A stretch of 64,000 bases of DNA, taken from Palsa-506 sp963709075 (GTDB lineage: Bacteria > Actinomycetota > Actinomycetes > Streptosporangiales > Streptosporangiaceae). The stretch spans positions 75,793-139,792 of the forward strand of contig CAVPUY010000006.1 in assembly GCA_963709075.1 (NCBI GenBank). The letters are read 5' to 3'. Positions 16,631 through 24,566 of the stretch are shown here, one piece after another. Below the pieces are notes generated by a model that was not told the DNA's origin, ran no database searches, and worked only from the letters and a program-made list of their open reading frames with translations. How positions within the stretch are numbered: position 1 is the stretch's first letter; each line of letters starts with the position of its first letter. A program made the position numbers and the translations under genes.

Positions 16631-18862
16631 GTGCGCTACCTCGTGCTCGGCTGCGGTGCCATCGGCGGCACGGTGGCGGCCGGCCTGGCCAGGGACGGTC
16701 ACGACGTGCTGGTCAGCGACGCCGACCCGGCTGTCGTGCAGGCCATCAACGAGCGGGGCCTGGCGATCACCGGGCCGGTCGAGGACTTCACCGCCCGGAT
16801 TCCTGCCGTTGCTCCCGCTGACCTGCCGCAACGGCTCGACGGGCCGGTGCTGCTCGCGGTCAAGGCGCACCACACCGCGGCCGCGGCCAGCCTGCTGGCA
16901 GGCAGGCTACGGGGCGACGGCTACGTCGTCTCGCTGCAGAACGGGCTGAACGCCGGAGTGCTCACCGACTCGCTCGGCGCCGGCCGCGTCGTCGAGGCGT
17001 TCGTGAACTTCGGTGCCGACGTCATCGAGCCCGGCGTAGTGCTGCGCGGCAACCGGGCGACGTTCGTCGTCGGGGAGATCGACGGCAGCATCACCGACCG
17101 GGTCCGCAGCCTGGCTGCCGACATCGCCGACGCCGCCGTCACCGGCAACGTGCTCGGCTACCTATGGGCCAAGCAGGCTTACGGCGCGATGCTGTTCGCC
17201 ACCGCCGTCAGTGACCTGCCGATATTCGAGGTACTAGAAGACACTGCGTTTCAGCCGATGCTGATCGAGCTGGCCAGGCAGGTGCTCGCGCAGGCGCCGG
17301 TCAGCCCGATGGCTTTCGACGGATTCGATCCGGCTGACCTGGCCAGCTCGCTCGGTCGGCTGGCGGAATTCAACCGCGGCTCGGCGAAGACGCACTCCGG
17401 CGTCTACCGCGACCTGGCGGTGCGGCACCGGCCGACCGAGGTCGGGGCGATACTCGGGCCGCTGGACGGGCCGCTGGTCCGCCGGGTCGCCGAGCTCGTG
17501 ACCGCGATCGAGCAAGGCCGGCGATCATGCTCTCGGGCGAACCTGGACCTGCTCGCCGCCTACGAGCGGCTGGAGCGGCTCGGCCGCCCGGTCAACGCGG
17601 TGGTCTCGGTGCTCGGGGCGCCGGACCGCGCCGCTGGCGGTCCGCTGGCCGGCCAGCCAGTGGCGGTGAAGGACATCGTCGCGGTGGCCGGCGTGCCCAC
17701 CACCTGCGGCAGCCCGGTGCACGATCCAGCGCCTGCCGCCGCCGACGCCGAGCTCGTCGGCCGGCTGCGAGCGGCCGGGGCCGAGGTATTCGCCACGACC
17801 CAGTGCCTGGAGTACGCGGCCGGGTTCGCGCATCCGGCTGTCGGCGATACCCGCAACCCGCGGGATCCGTCGCGGACCTCAGGCGGCTCGTCGGGCGGGT
17901 CGGCGGCGCTGGTGGCCGCCGGGGTCTGCGACCTGGCGATCGGGACCGACACCGGCGGCTCGATCCGGATTCCGGCTGCCTACTGCGGGGTGGTGGGGCT
18001 GAAGCCGACCGCCGGGCTCGTTTCGCTGGACGGCGTCTTCCCGCTCTCGCCGACCTGCGACAACGCGGGGACGCTGACCTCGACCGCAGCCGGCGCGGCG
18101 CTGCTGCTCAGCGTGCTCGCAGGGCGGCCAGGACGGGGCCGCGCAAGGCGAGACGGCGGTGCCGGGCGAGACGACAATGCCAGACGAGACGACGGCGCGC
18201 CGCGGGAAGGCGCGGGCACCGCTGACGGGAGCCCCGACCAGCTGGCTGCGCGGGTGCTGACGGCCCAGCTCGCCGACTCATCGGTGACCAGCGAGGTCCG
18301 GTCAGCGGTGACCGCCGCGCTTGACGCTATGGCCTCGGCAGGCTGGGACATCAGCGAGCTGACCGCGCCGTGGCTGGATGAGCTCGCCGCCTGGGAAGAG
18401 CCGCTCGGCGTGATCGTGGCCAGAGAGGCCCACCTGGTGCACGCCGGCCGGGATACCCGCGGGTATGCGGACGGGACCAGGGCACTGCTGGAGTTCGGCG
18501 CCTCGGTGACCAGCCGGCGGTATGCATGGGCGATGGACCGGCGGGCCGAGCTGACTGCCGCCATCGAGGCCAGCCTGGATGGCGCCGACGTGCTGGCAGG
18601 CCCTACGGTGGGCTATACCGCTCCCGAGCAGGATCCCCCGTTCGGCGTCGGTGATGACAACGCCGAGGGCCGCTTCACCGGGCCCTACAATCTCTCCGGC
18701 CATCCTGCCGTGTCGCTTCCCGTGCCCTCGGCGGGGCTTCCGGCCGGCATCGAGCTGGCCGGCCACCGCGGCCGCGATCAGGATCTGCTGAGGGTCGCGG
18801 CCGCCGTCGAAGAGCTGATGCCGGGCCACCATCCGACGCGGGTGCTAGCGAACGGGAGCTGA
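16631..18862 (+). CDS. Fusion of ketopantoate-reductase-like dehydrogenase and amidase-signature hydrolase
   Basis: A 743-aa two-domain protein. Residues 1-308 are a complete ApbA/PanE-type NAD(P)-binding dehydrogenase: GCGAIGG at the start, a conserved lysine near K181 in LWAKQAYGAM, TE at 269-270, and the typical family end EQGRRSCSRANLDLL. Residues 320-743 form an amidase-signature hydrolase. Its catalytic lysine is K347 in VAVKD, the cis-serine lies in SGGSSGGSA (417-425), and the nucleophile is S444 in TGGSIRIP. A Gly/Asp/Arg-rich low-complexity stretch (about 498-535) interrupts the amidase domain. No stop or start separates the domains. The stop overlaps the next ATG (TGATG). Amide hydrolysis plus reduction of a 2-keto acid would fit the neighbouring peptide/amide catabolic genes. 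The substrate is unknown. Confidence 0.87.
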   Translation: MRYLVLGCGAIGGTVAAGLARDGHDVLVSDADPAVVQAINERGLAITGPVEDFTARIPAVAPADLPQRLDGPVLLAVKAHHTAAAASLLAGRLRGDGYVVSLQNGLNAGVLTDSLGAGRVVEAFVNFGADVIEPGVVLRGNRATFVVGEIDGSITDRVRSLAADIADAAVTGNVLGYLWAKQAYGAMLFATAVSDLPIFEVLEDTAFQPMLIELARQVLAQAPVSPMAFDGFDPADLASSLGRLAEFNRGSAKTHSGVYRDLAVRHRPTEVGAILGPLDGPLVRRVAELVTAIEQGRRSCSRANLDLLAAYERLERLGRPVNAVVSVLGAPDRAAGGPLAGQPVAVKDIVAVAGVPTTCGSPVHDPAPAAADAELVGRLRAAGAEVFATTQCLEYAAGFAHPAVGDTRNPRDPSRTSGGSSGGSAALVAAGVCDLAIGTDTGGSIRIPAAYCGVVGLKPTAGLVSLDGVFPLSPTCDNAGTLTSTAAGAALLLSVLAGRPGRGRARRDGGAGRDDNARRDDGAPREGAGTADGSPDQLAARVLTAQLADSSVTSEVRSAVTAALDAMASAGWDISELTAPWLDELAAWEEPLGVIVAREAHLVHAGRDTRGYADGTRALLEFGASVTSRRYAWAMDRRAELTAAIEASLDGADVLAGPTVGYTAPEQDPPFGVGDDNAEGRFTGPYNLSGHPAVSLPVPSAGLPAGIELAGHRGRDQDLLRVAAAVEELMPGHHPTRVLANGS

Positions 18863-19851
18863 TGTCCATGCCACCGAAGGTCGTCCGCCGGACGCTCGAC
18901 CTGGCCGGGGTCGAGGTGCCGTACATCGAGATCACCGGCAGTTCCGGCGGCCCTGAGCTGACCGTGATCGCCGGCGTGCACGGGTGCGAGTACGCATCGA
19001 TCGCCGGCGTCCGCCGGTGGGCGCGCGCGCTCGAGTCGGCGGAACTGCGCGGCCGGGTGCGGGCCGTGCCGGTGCTGAACATGTCGGCGTTTCGCGCCAG
19101 GCGGCCGTTCGTGGTGCCGGAGGACGGCAAGAACCTCAACCGGTGCTTTCCCGGCAACCCGTCGGGCACCCTTGCCGAGCGGCTGGCACATGCCGCCTTC
19201 AGCAAGCTCATCGTCGGTGCCGACGCGGTTATCGACGTGCACTGCGGCGACATGGTCGAGGCGCTTGAGCCATTCACGCTGTACGAGGCCGGGCCGGCCG
19301 AGGACCGGGCGCGGGCGCTGGCCAGGGCGTACGGGCTCGGCTACGTGCTGCGGCAGGAGCCTGGCCCGGGCCGCGCGGTCGGCGGGACCACCAGCGCCGC
19401 CGCCGCCCAGATCGGCGTCCCGGCGATCACCGCGGAGGCCGGCGGCTGCGGGCTGGTCGAGGAGGCGGCAGTTGAGCTGCACGTCCGCGGGCTTGGCCGG
19501 GTGCTCGCCGAGCTCGGGATGACGAGTGCGCCGACGGCCGCCGGAGCGGTGGGTGAGCAGTCCGGGGAAGGGACGTTGACCGGCGCCGACGGGACCGCGG
19601 ACGGCACCCAGGAGCCCAGCTACCTCGGCAGCTTCCTCTGGCTGCGGTGCGCCGACGAAGGCTGGTGGGAGCCGGCCGTCAAGGTGGGCGACAAGGTTGC
19701 CGCAGGCCAGGTGCTCGGCAGTGTCAGCAGCATCGACGGTGCCCGCACCCAGGAAGTGATCAGGACGCCGGACGACGGGGTGCTGCTGTTCCTGACCAGC
19801 TCGCCAGCGGTCGCGGCCGACGGCCTGCTGCTCGGCCTCGGCACAGCCTGA
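18862..19851 (+). CDS. Succinylglutamate desuccinylase/aspartoacylase-type zinc deacylase
   Basis: A 329-aa protein of the AstE/AspA (M14-like) family, which removes acyl groups from N-acyl amino acids or similar amides. Zinc ligands are seen in GVHGCEYAS (H-x-x-E) and in VIDVHCGDMVE (His). GKNLNRCFPGNP supplies the Asn-Arg substrate-binding pair. The C-terminal part (about 245-329) is a beta-rich, lipoyl-like domain (VGDKVAAGQVLGSV) usual in this family. An acidic/Gly-rich linker precedes it. The ATG overlaps the stop of the reductase-amidase fusion, so both are expressed together and divergently from the transporter. It could process N-acylated products delivered by the other hydrolases. 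Confidence 0.88.
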   Translation: MSMPPKVVRRTLDLAGVEVPYIEITGSSGGPELTVIAGVHGCEYASIAGVRRWARALESAELRGRVRAVPVLNMSAFRARRPFVVPEDGKNLNRCFPGNPSGTLAERLAHAAFSKLIVGADAVIDVHCGDMVEALEPFTLYEAGPAEDRARALARAYGLGYVLRQEPGPGRAVGGTTSAAAAQIGVPAITAEAGGCGLVEEAAVELHVRGLGRVLAELGMTSAPTAAGAVGEQSGEGTLTGADGTADGTQEPSYLGSFLWLRCADEGWWEPAVKVGDKVAAGQVLGSVSSIDGARTQEVIRTPDDGVLLFLTSSPAVAADGLLLGLGTA

Positions 19852-19931
19852 CCAACCCAGAGCAACCCCGAGCAACCCGGAGCAACCCCGGAGCAGCCCG
19901 GAGCAGCCCAGAGCAACCCGAAGCAACCCGG
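19852..19931 (+). repeat. Tandem decamer repeat (AGCAACCCSG type)
   Basis: Immediately after the deacylase stop, a 10-11 bp unit close to AGCAACCCGG recurs about eight times with small changes (AGCAACCCCG, AGCAGCCCGG, AAGCAACCCGG). The last unit merges into the left arm of the palindrome that follows. No gene is encoded here. It looks like a replication-slippage array at the 3' end of a transcript. Confidence 0.8.
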
Positions 19932-19987
19932 TGATCATGACGTTCAACGGGTTCGAACCCGTTGAACGTCATGATCACCGGGTTGCT
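19922..19987. terminator. Perfect 66-bp palindrome between convergent genes
   Basis: Two 33-base arms are exactly complementary with no spacer. The axis lies between 19954 and 19955 inside GGTTCGAACC. The palindrome lies between the deacylase gene ending at 19851 (+) and the EamA gene ending at 19975 (-), and its right arm covers the last 13 bp of the latter. As RNA it would form an extremely stable hairpin on either strand, suiting a bidirectional terminator. No U-tract follows, which is common in actinomycetes. It may instead be a mobile palindromic repeat. The GGTTCGAACC core resembles a tRNA T-arm, but no tRNA surrounds it. Confidence 0.85.
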
Positions 19988-20952
19988 GCGGGCGGCTGGC
20001 GGCTGGCGGTGCCGACGGCGGCCGGGACAGCGGGCGGCGGCGCGGTGCTCACTTCCGGCCCGGTGCTCAGTTCCGGCGCTGCTTCCGCCCGGCCACGGCG
20101 GAAGCCAGACCTGGTCGCCAGCACGCTGCCGCCGAGGATCAGGGCAAACGCCCCCGCCATCGCCGGGGTGAACCGCTCGCCGAGAATCGAGACGCCCAGG
20201 GCGACGGCAACAGCCGGGTTCACGTAGGTGATCACGGTCGCCCTGGCCGGGCCCGCCTCGGCGATCAGCGCGAAGAAGAAAAGGAAGGCTACGGCCGTGC
20301 AGAGCACAGCAAGGCCAGCGATGGCGCCGAGCACCTTCACCGAAGGCACCGAATCGGGCCAGGTCAGCGCGGCGGCCGGGGCATAGACCACGGCGGCGAA
20401 GCCAAGGCATACCGCGGTCATCCCGATCGGCGGGGCATCGCTGAGCTTCCGGCTGGCGATCAGCGGACCGATCGCGTAGCACAGGCCAACGAGCAGGACC
20501 TCGCCGATCGACCAGGCATCGCCGCCTGCGGCGCCCGGCCCGACCAGCAGCGCGACGCCGGCCAGGCCGCCGAGCAGGCCGATCCAGCGGACGACCGTGA
20601 GCCGTTCGGCGTCGCCAGTGAGCCGGGCGAGCAGCGCCCCGATGATCGGCACCGACGCGATCAGCAGGCCGCTCATCGAGCTGGACAGCTTGCGTTCCGC
20701 CTCGGACAGCAGGAACCACGGCGTGATGATCTCCACCACGGCGAAGACCGCGAGCCAGTGCCAGTAGGGCAGCAGCGCGCGGAGTTGCCTGCGGCGCACT
20801 GCCACCGGCAGCAGCAGGGCGGCTGCGATGGCCACCCGGGCCAGCACGAGCACAGGGACCGGAACCCCGGCTACCGCGACCTTGATCAGCAGATAGGGGA
20901 TTCCCCAGATCACGCTCATCGTGGCGAACAGCGCCCAGCCGCGGCGGCTCAC
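19975..20952 (-). CDS. EamA/DMT-superfamily transporter
   Basis: A 325-aa integral membrane protein with about ten hydrophobic helices in two EamA halves (first half from FATMSVIWGIPYLLIK, second from GEVLLVGLCYAIGPLI). The charged Arg/Pro/Ala tail of about 40 residues is cytoplasmic. The GTG at 20952 is preceded by GGGAGGAGAGG, a strong ribosome binding site. EamA members export amino acids or other small metabolites; the substrate cannot be predicted. The 3' end runs into the 66-bp palindrome, which therefore encodes the last residues as well as forming a hairpin. It is convergent with the catabolic island and probably independent of it. Confidence 0.88.
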   Translation of the reverse strand: MSRRGWALFATMSVIWGIPYLLIKVAVAGVPVPVLVLARVAIAAALLLPVAVRRRQLRALLPYWHWLAVFAVVEIITPWFLLSEAERKLSSSMSGLLIASVPIIGALLARLTGDAERLTVVRWIGLLGGLAGVALLVGPGAAGGDAWSIGEVLLVGLCYAIGPLIASRKLSDAPPIGMTAVCLGFAAVVYAPAAALTWPDSVPSVKVLGAIAGLAVLCTAVAFLFFFALIAEAGPARATVITYVNPAVAVALGVSILGERFTPAMAGAFALILGGSVLATRSGFRRGRAEAAPELSTGPEVSTAPPPAVPAAVGTASRQPPAATR

Positions 20953-21486
20953 TTTCCTCTCCTCCCGGTCGGTGTCCGGTCAACAGCAAGGCTGCCTTGC
21001 CGCGGCCCGGCTGTCTTGAACGCTCTTGCGCGCCGCGCCTGCCCGCTGCGTCCGGCACGCCCCGACCGAGCCGCCCGGCCGCGGCGGCGTGCCGCGAGCT
21101 GCCTGAGACCTGCCGCCCGGCACGCCGCACGCCACCTGGCTTGCCCGGCCATGTCACCACAGTGTGACCGCCGCAGGGAGCCTAATATTCCGGCCGCACA
21201 TGCCGCTTATCCGCCGCAGACATGCCGCATAGCCCGCAAGGCCCTGCTGCATTTCGCGCCGTGACCTGCGGCAAAGCCAGCTCGGACCTGTCGAATGGCC
21301 CGCCGGAGACATGCCGCACATCCCGCCGGGACCTGTCGAATAGGCCGCCGGAGACATGCCGCACATCCCGCCCGGACCTGCCGCTTAGCCGCCGGGACCT
21401 GCGGCCTGGTCCGCCGGACCTGCCGCCTGCGTCTCCCGGCGATGCGCAGGATCCCGCGATCCCGCGTTCCCCGAGGCCGGGCTGCG
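20953..21486. repeat. Gene-free spacer with degenerate GACATGCCGCA repeats
   Basis: No convincing gene lies in these 534 bp. Between about 21195 and 21430 the motif GACATGCCGCACATCCCGCC and the related CCGGGACCTG(T/C)CG recur. The clearest two copies form a direct repeat of about 47 bp near 21307-21400, with more degenerate relatives on both sides (CGCAGACATGCCGCATAGCCCG and GCCGCCGGGACCTGCGG). All reading frames give low-complexity Pro/Arg/His-rich peptides. It looks like a decayed minisatellite between two minus-strand genes. Confidence 0.55.
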
Positions 21487-22227
21487 TTACAGGCCGACGC
21501 ACACGCCGAGCGGGCCGACCTGAACGCATACGCCAGTGCTCCCGGAACCCGATCCCGGACCCGGGGACGTCGACGCCGGAGATGGCGCAGCCGACGGGCC
21601 CGGAGCGGGAGTCGACGGCGAGCTAGCGGAAGGCACTGGCGATGGTGTCCCCGGCCGTCCTGGCGAGGACGGCTGCCGTGACGGGGACGACGATGGCGAA
21701 GCCGACCGGGAGGAACCGGGATGAGGAGACGCCGAGCGCCCCGGGCCGCGTCCCCGCGGGCCGGACGGAGAGCGGCTGCTGCCCGGCGCTGACCCGCTCG
21801 CCGGAGGATCACCAGGCCGGGCCGTGGGGCGCAGTGCCTGATGGCCACCGCTGGCGCCGAACACGACATTGGGCTCGGAGGCATGCGGGATGAGCCGGAA
21901 CGACACCGACACCAAGACAAGATAAGCGACGGCCACGGCCACGATAATCACCATCGGCGGGAAGAAGATAGCCGGGTGCATGCGCATGGCGGCGAGCCCG
22001 TTCCTGACCGTAGTCCTGACCCGGTCCGCGGCGAGCGCGCGGGCCACGCCAGGCGCAGGCAGCGCAGGACCGTGACCCACCCGGGCCGCGCTCCTGGCCC
22101 GCCGGATAGCCGCTTTCCGCTGCACGGCGGATAGCCCGGGCAGCAGGTAAAGGATCGTGTTCCTGCCCTGGACGCCGACACGCACGTGCTGCCCGCCCGG
22201 CAGGTCTGAATATCGAATCTTGATCAC
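21487..22227 (-). CDS. Single-pass membrane protein with Ser/Pro/Gly-rich tail
   Basis: A 246-aa protein of unknown function. The GTG at 22227 (MIKIRYSDLPGGQHV) is chosen because the upstream extension looks like random coding. The N-terminal globular part (GRNTILYLLPGLSAVQRKAA) is followed by one transmembrane helix (FFPPMVIIVAVAVAYLVLV). A long Ser/Pro/Gly-rich extracellular stretch then ends in GVCVQVGPLGVCVGL. Such two-Cys tails after disordered linkers recur in actinomycete envelope proteins, where they may fold as a small disulfide domain. Export and display at the cell surface are likely. No enzymatic motif was found. Confidence 0.65.
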   Translation of the reverse strand: MIKIRYSDLPGGQHVRVGVQGRNTILYLLPGLSAVQRKAAIRRARSAARVGHGPALPAPGVARALAADRVRTTVRNGLAAMRMHPAIFFPPMVIIVAVAVAYLVLVSVSFRLIPHASEPNVVFGASGGHQALRPTARPGDPPASGSAPGSSRSPSGPRGRGPGRSASPHPGSSRSASPSSSPSRQPSSPGRPGTPSPVPSASSPSTPAPGPSAAPSPASTSPGPGSGSGSTGVCVQVGPLGVCVGL

Positions 22228-22445
22228 GACGAGGACCTCGCGGCGGGCCAGAGGGGCGGGCTCGCCTATGGGACTAAGAACAGGCCGTAGTGACGCTATC
22301 ACGCTCGATCACCGGCATCAGGCGGAATGCAAGAATCGATTTGCACAAGGCTTTCGCACCCGGCCGACGGCCAGGTGCACCAGCGCCAGGGCCGGATACG
22401 CTCGCAACGGGCTTGATGTGCTTGACGGCCGACAGGAGGTCGGTG

Positions 22446-24503
22446 GTGGTCACGGGACCCAGTGACGACACGGGCGGCGGCGCCGCCGGGGCCGCCGCGC
22501 CCGCGCGGCGGGCCGTTGCTGCGGCCGCAAGTCCCGTTGCGGCCGCAGGACCCGGGGCGGCGGCCGCGGATCCCGAGGCGGCGGCCGCAGGACCCGGGGC
22601 GGCGGCCGCGGGTCCCGAGGCGGCGGCCGGGGGTTCCCAGGCCGGCAAGACTCGCCCAGGCGGCGGACTGCGGACCCGGCTGGCGCTGCCGGTCGCCGCG
22701 GCGGGCGGGCTGGCTCTGGCCGCCGCCTTCCCGCCGGTGAGCGTGTGGCCGCTGGCCGCAGTTGGCCCGGCCTTGCTTGTCGTGGCCCTGTGGCGGCGGG
22801 GCCTGCGCGGGTCGCTGGCCGTCGGCCTGGTGTTCGGCCTGGCATTCTTCTTTCCGCTGCTGTCCTGGCTGGTCAACGTCGCCTGGTATGCGTGGGTGGC
22901 GCTCGCGGTCATCGAGGCGATGATCTTCGCGGTGCTGACCGCAGCGCAGCGCATGCTGCTCAGGCTGCGGGCCTGGCCGCTAGCAGTGGCAGGCTGGTGG
23001 GTGGCGGCTGAGGCGGTGCGCGGCCGGTGGCCGTACGCGTTTCCGTGGGGGCGGCTGGCGATGAGCCAGCCCAGTGCTCCCACGGCCCGCTGGGCCGCGA
23101 TCGGCGGGGCGCCGCTGCTTACCTTCGTCGTGGCCCTGGCGGGTGCCTGCCTCGCGTGGCTGCTGCTCGCGCCGGACCGGACCGCGGCAGCCGACCGCGC
23201 CACAGCACCAGACCGCGCCACAGCACCAGACCGCGCCACAGCACCAGACCGCGCCACAGCACCAGACCGCGCCACAGCACCAGACCGCGCCACAGCACCA
23301 GACCGCGCCACAGCACCAGACCGCGCCACAGCACCAGACCGCGCCACAGCACCAGACCGCGCCACAGCACCAGACCGCGCCACAGCACCAGACCGCGCCA
23401 CAGCACCAGACCGCGCCGCAGCACCAGACCGCGCCGCAGCACCAGACCGCGCCGGAGCGCCGGGCCGCGGCCGGGCGCTGCCGCAGGCCGTGCGGCGCCG
23501 CATCCGGCCGACGGTGGCCTTCGCCGTAGCCGCCGGGCTGGCGCTTGGCGGCCGCCTGCTCCCGGTGGATCAGGGCAGTCCCGGCGACCCGAGCACCACA
23601 GTCGCCGCCATCCAGGGCGACGTGCCGCACGCGCGGAACCTGCCTGATCTGCTGCGTGCCGCCACGGTGACACAGAACCACGCGAACGCGACGAAGATGC
23701 TGGCCGCTGAGGTCGCGGCGGGCGCACGGCGCGCACCGGACGTGGTGATCTGGCCGGAGAACTCCACCGACCTGGATCCAGGCCGCTACCCGGCAACGTA
23801 CGCGACGATCCAGGGCGCCGTTGACGCGATCAACCGGCCGGTGCTCGTCGGCGCCGTACTGGAGAACCCGGAGCGCAACGTGGGCCAGCTATGGCTGCCG
23901 GGCCGCGGGCCCGTCGCCGTCTACGTCAAGCGCCAGCTCGTGCCGTTCGGCGAGTACATCCCGTTCCGCGGCCTGCTTTCGCACTTCACGTCGCTGCCCG
24001 CACTGCAGCCTGTCAACTTCACGCCCGGCCACCGGGCCGTGGTGTTCAGGCTCGGCAAGATCAGGCTTGGCGACGTGATCTGTTACGAAGTCGGGTTCGA
24101 CAGCCTGGTCGCCTCGGAGGTGACCGCAGGGGCCAACCTGCTCGCCGTGCAGTCCAACGACGCGGATTTCGAGCTGGACGGGCAGCCGGGCGAGTCCGAG
24201 CAGCAGGTCGCGATGGCCCGGATCCGCGCCATCGAGAGCAACCGTTCGGTGATTTACGCGTCCACCACCGGGGAGAGCGCGATCATCGAACCGGACGGCG
24301 TGCTCGCCGCCCGCAGCCCGACCTGGCAGCGAGCGATCCTGGAGAAGCGGGTGCCGCTGCGGAGCAGCCTCACGCTGGCAGACCGCGTCGGCGGCTGGCC
24401 CGAGTACGTGATCTCGCTCCTGGTGCTCGCCGCGGCTGCCTGGACGATCGTCAGCTGGGCCGTCTGGCGGCGGCGGCCCGGCGGTGACTCGGCCGCGCAC
24501 TGA
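22446..24503 (+). CDS. lnt: Apolipoprotein N-acyltransferase (Lnt) with 15-copy hexapeptide insertion
   Basis: A 685-aa membrane enzyme that N-acylates the lipid-modified cysteine of lipoproteins. The GTG at 22446 follows AGGAGG by six bases. The frame stays open upstream to 22290 without a good site. Residues 1-70 are Ala/Gly/Pro-rich low complexity. Hydrophobic segments from about 80 (LALPVAAAGGLALAAAFPP) lead into the nitrilase-like domain from about 370. Its triad is visible as E438 (WPENS), K495 (YVKRQLVPFGEY) and C546 (VICYEV). Between the membrane helices, residues 250-339 consist of 12 DRATAP, 2 DRAAAP and 1 DRAGAP units. The usual Lnt has no such insert. A second Lnt gene lies 63 bp downstream. 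Confidence 0.9.
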   Translation: MVTGPSDDTGGGAAGAAAPARRAVAAAASPVAAAGPGAAAADPEAAAAGPGAAAAGPEAAAGGSQAGKTRPGGGLRTRLALPVAAAGGLALAAAFPPVSVWPLAAVGPALLVVALWRRGLRGSLAVGLVFGLAFFFPLLSWLVNVAWYAWVALAVIEAMIFAVLTAAQRMLLRLRAWPLAVAGWWVAAEAVRGRWPYAFPWGRLAMSQPSAPTARWAAIGGAPLLTFVVALAGACLAWLLLAPDRTAAADRATAPDRATAPDRATAPDRATAPDRATAPDRATAPDRATAPDRATAPDRATAPDRATAPDRATAPDRATAPDRAAAPDRAAAPDRAGAPGRGRALPQAVRRRIRPTVAFAVAAGLALGGRLLPVDQGSPGDPSTTVAAIQGDVPHARNLPDLLRAATVTQNHANATKMLAAEVAAGARRAPDVVIWPENSTDLDPGRYPATYATIQGAVDAINRPVLVGAVLENPERNVGQLWLPGRGPVAVYVKRQLVPFGEYIPFRGLLSHFTSLPALQPVNFTPGHRAVVFRLGKIRLGDVICYEVGFDSLVASEVTAGANLLAVQSNDADFELDGQPGESEQQVAMARIRAIESNRSVIYASTTGESAIIEPDGVLAARSPTWQRAILEKRVPLRSSLTLADRVGGWPEYVISLLVLAAAAWTIVSWAVWRRRPGGDSAAH
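23193..23462 (+). repeat. 18-bp coding minisatellite, 15 units
   Basis: Fifteen contiguous 18-bp units lie inside lnt. Units 1-12 (23193-23408) are identical copies of GACCGCGCCACAGCACCA. Two units differ by one base (GCCGCAGCACCA end) and the last is GACCGCGCCGGAGCGCCG. The unit length keeps the frame, adding DRATAP each time. Complete identity of twelve units indicates recent slippage expansion, so copy number is expected to vary between strains or assemblies. Confidence 0.95.
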
Positions 24504-24566
24504 ATCCGGACGGCGGACTGAATCCGGACGGCGGACTGACGGCCCCGGCGGACGCACAATGGGGTT

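Noticed and set aside
19950..19959. GGTTCGAACC core of the palindrome as a tRNA T-arm.
   Set aside because: No acceptor, anticodon or D-arm surrounds it; the match follows from the palindromic symmetry.
23193..23462. Regular repeats that might be a CRISPR array.
   Set aside because: Units are contiguous 18-mers without spacers and encode an in-frame hexapeptide inside lnt.
23119..23796. Minus-strand frames with repeated Cys-Cys-Gly-Ala-Val-Trp text.
   Set aside because: They are the antisense reading of the lnt minisatellite and have no start context.
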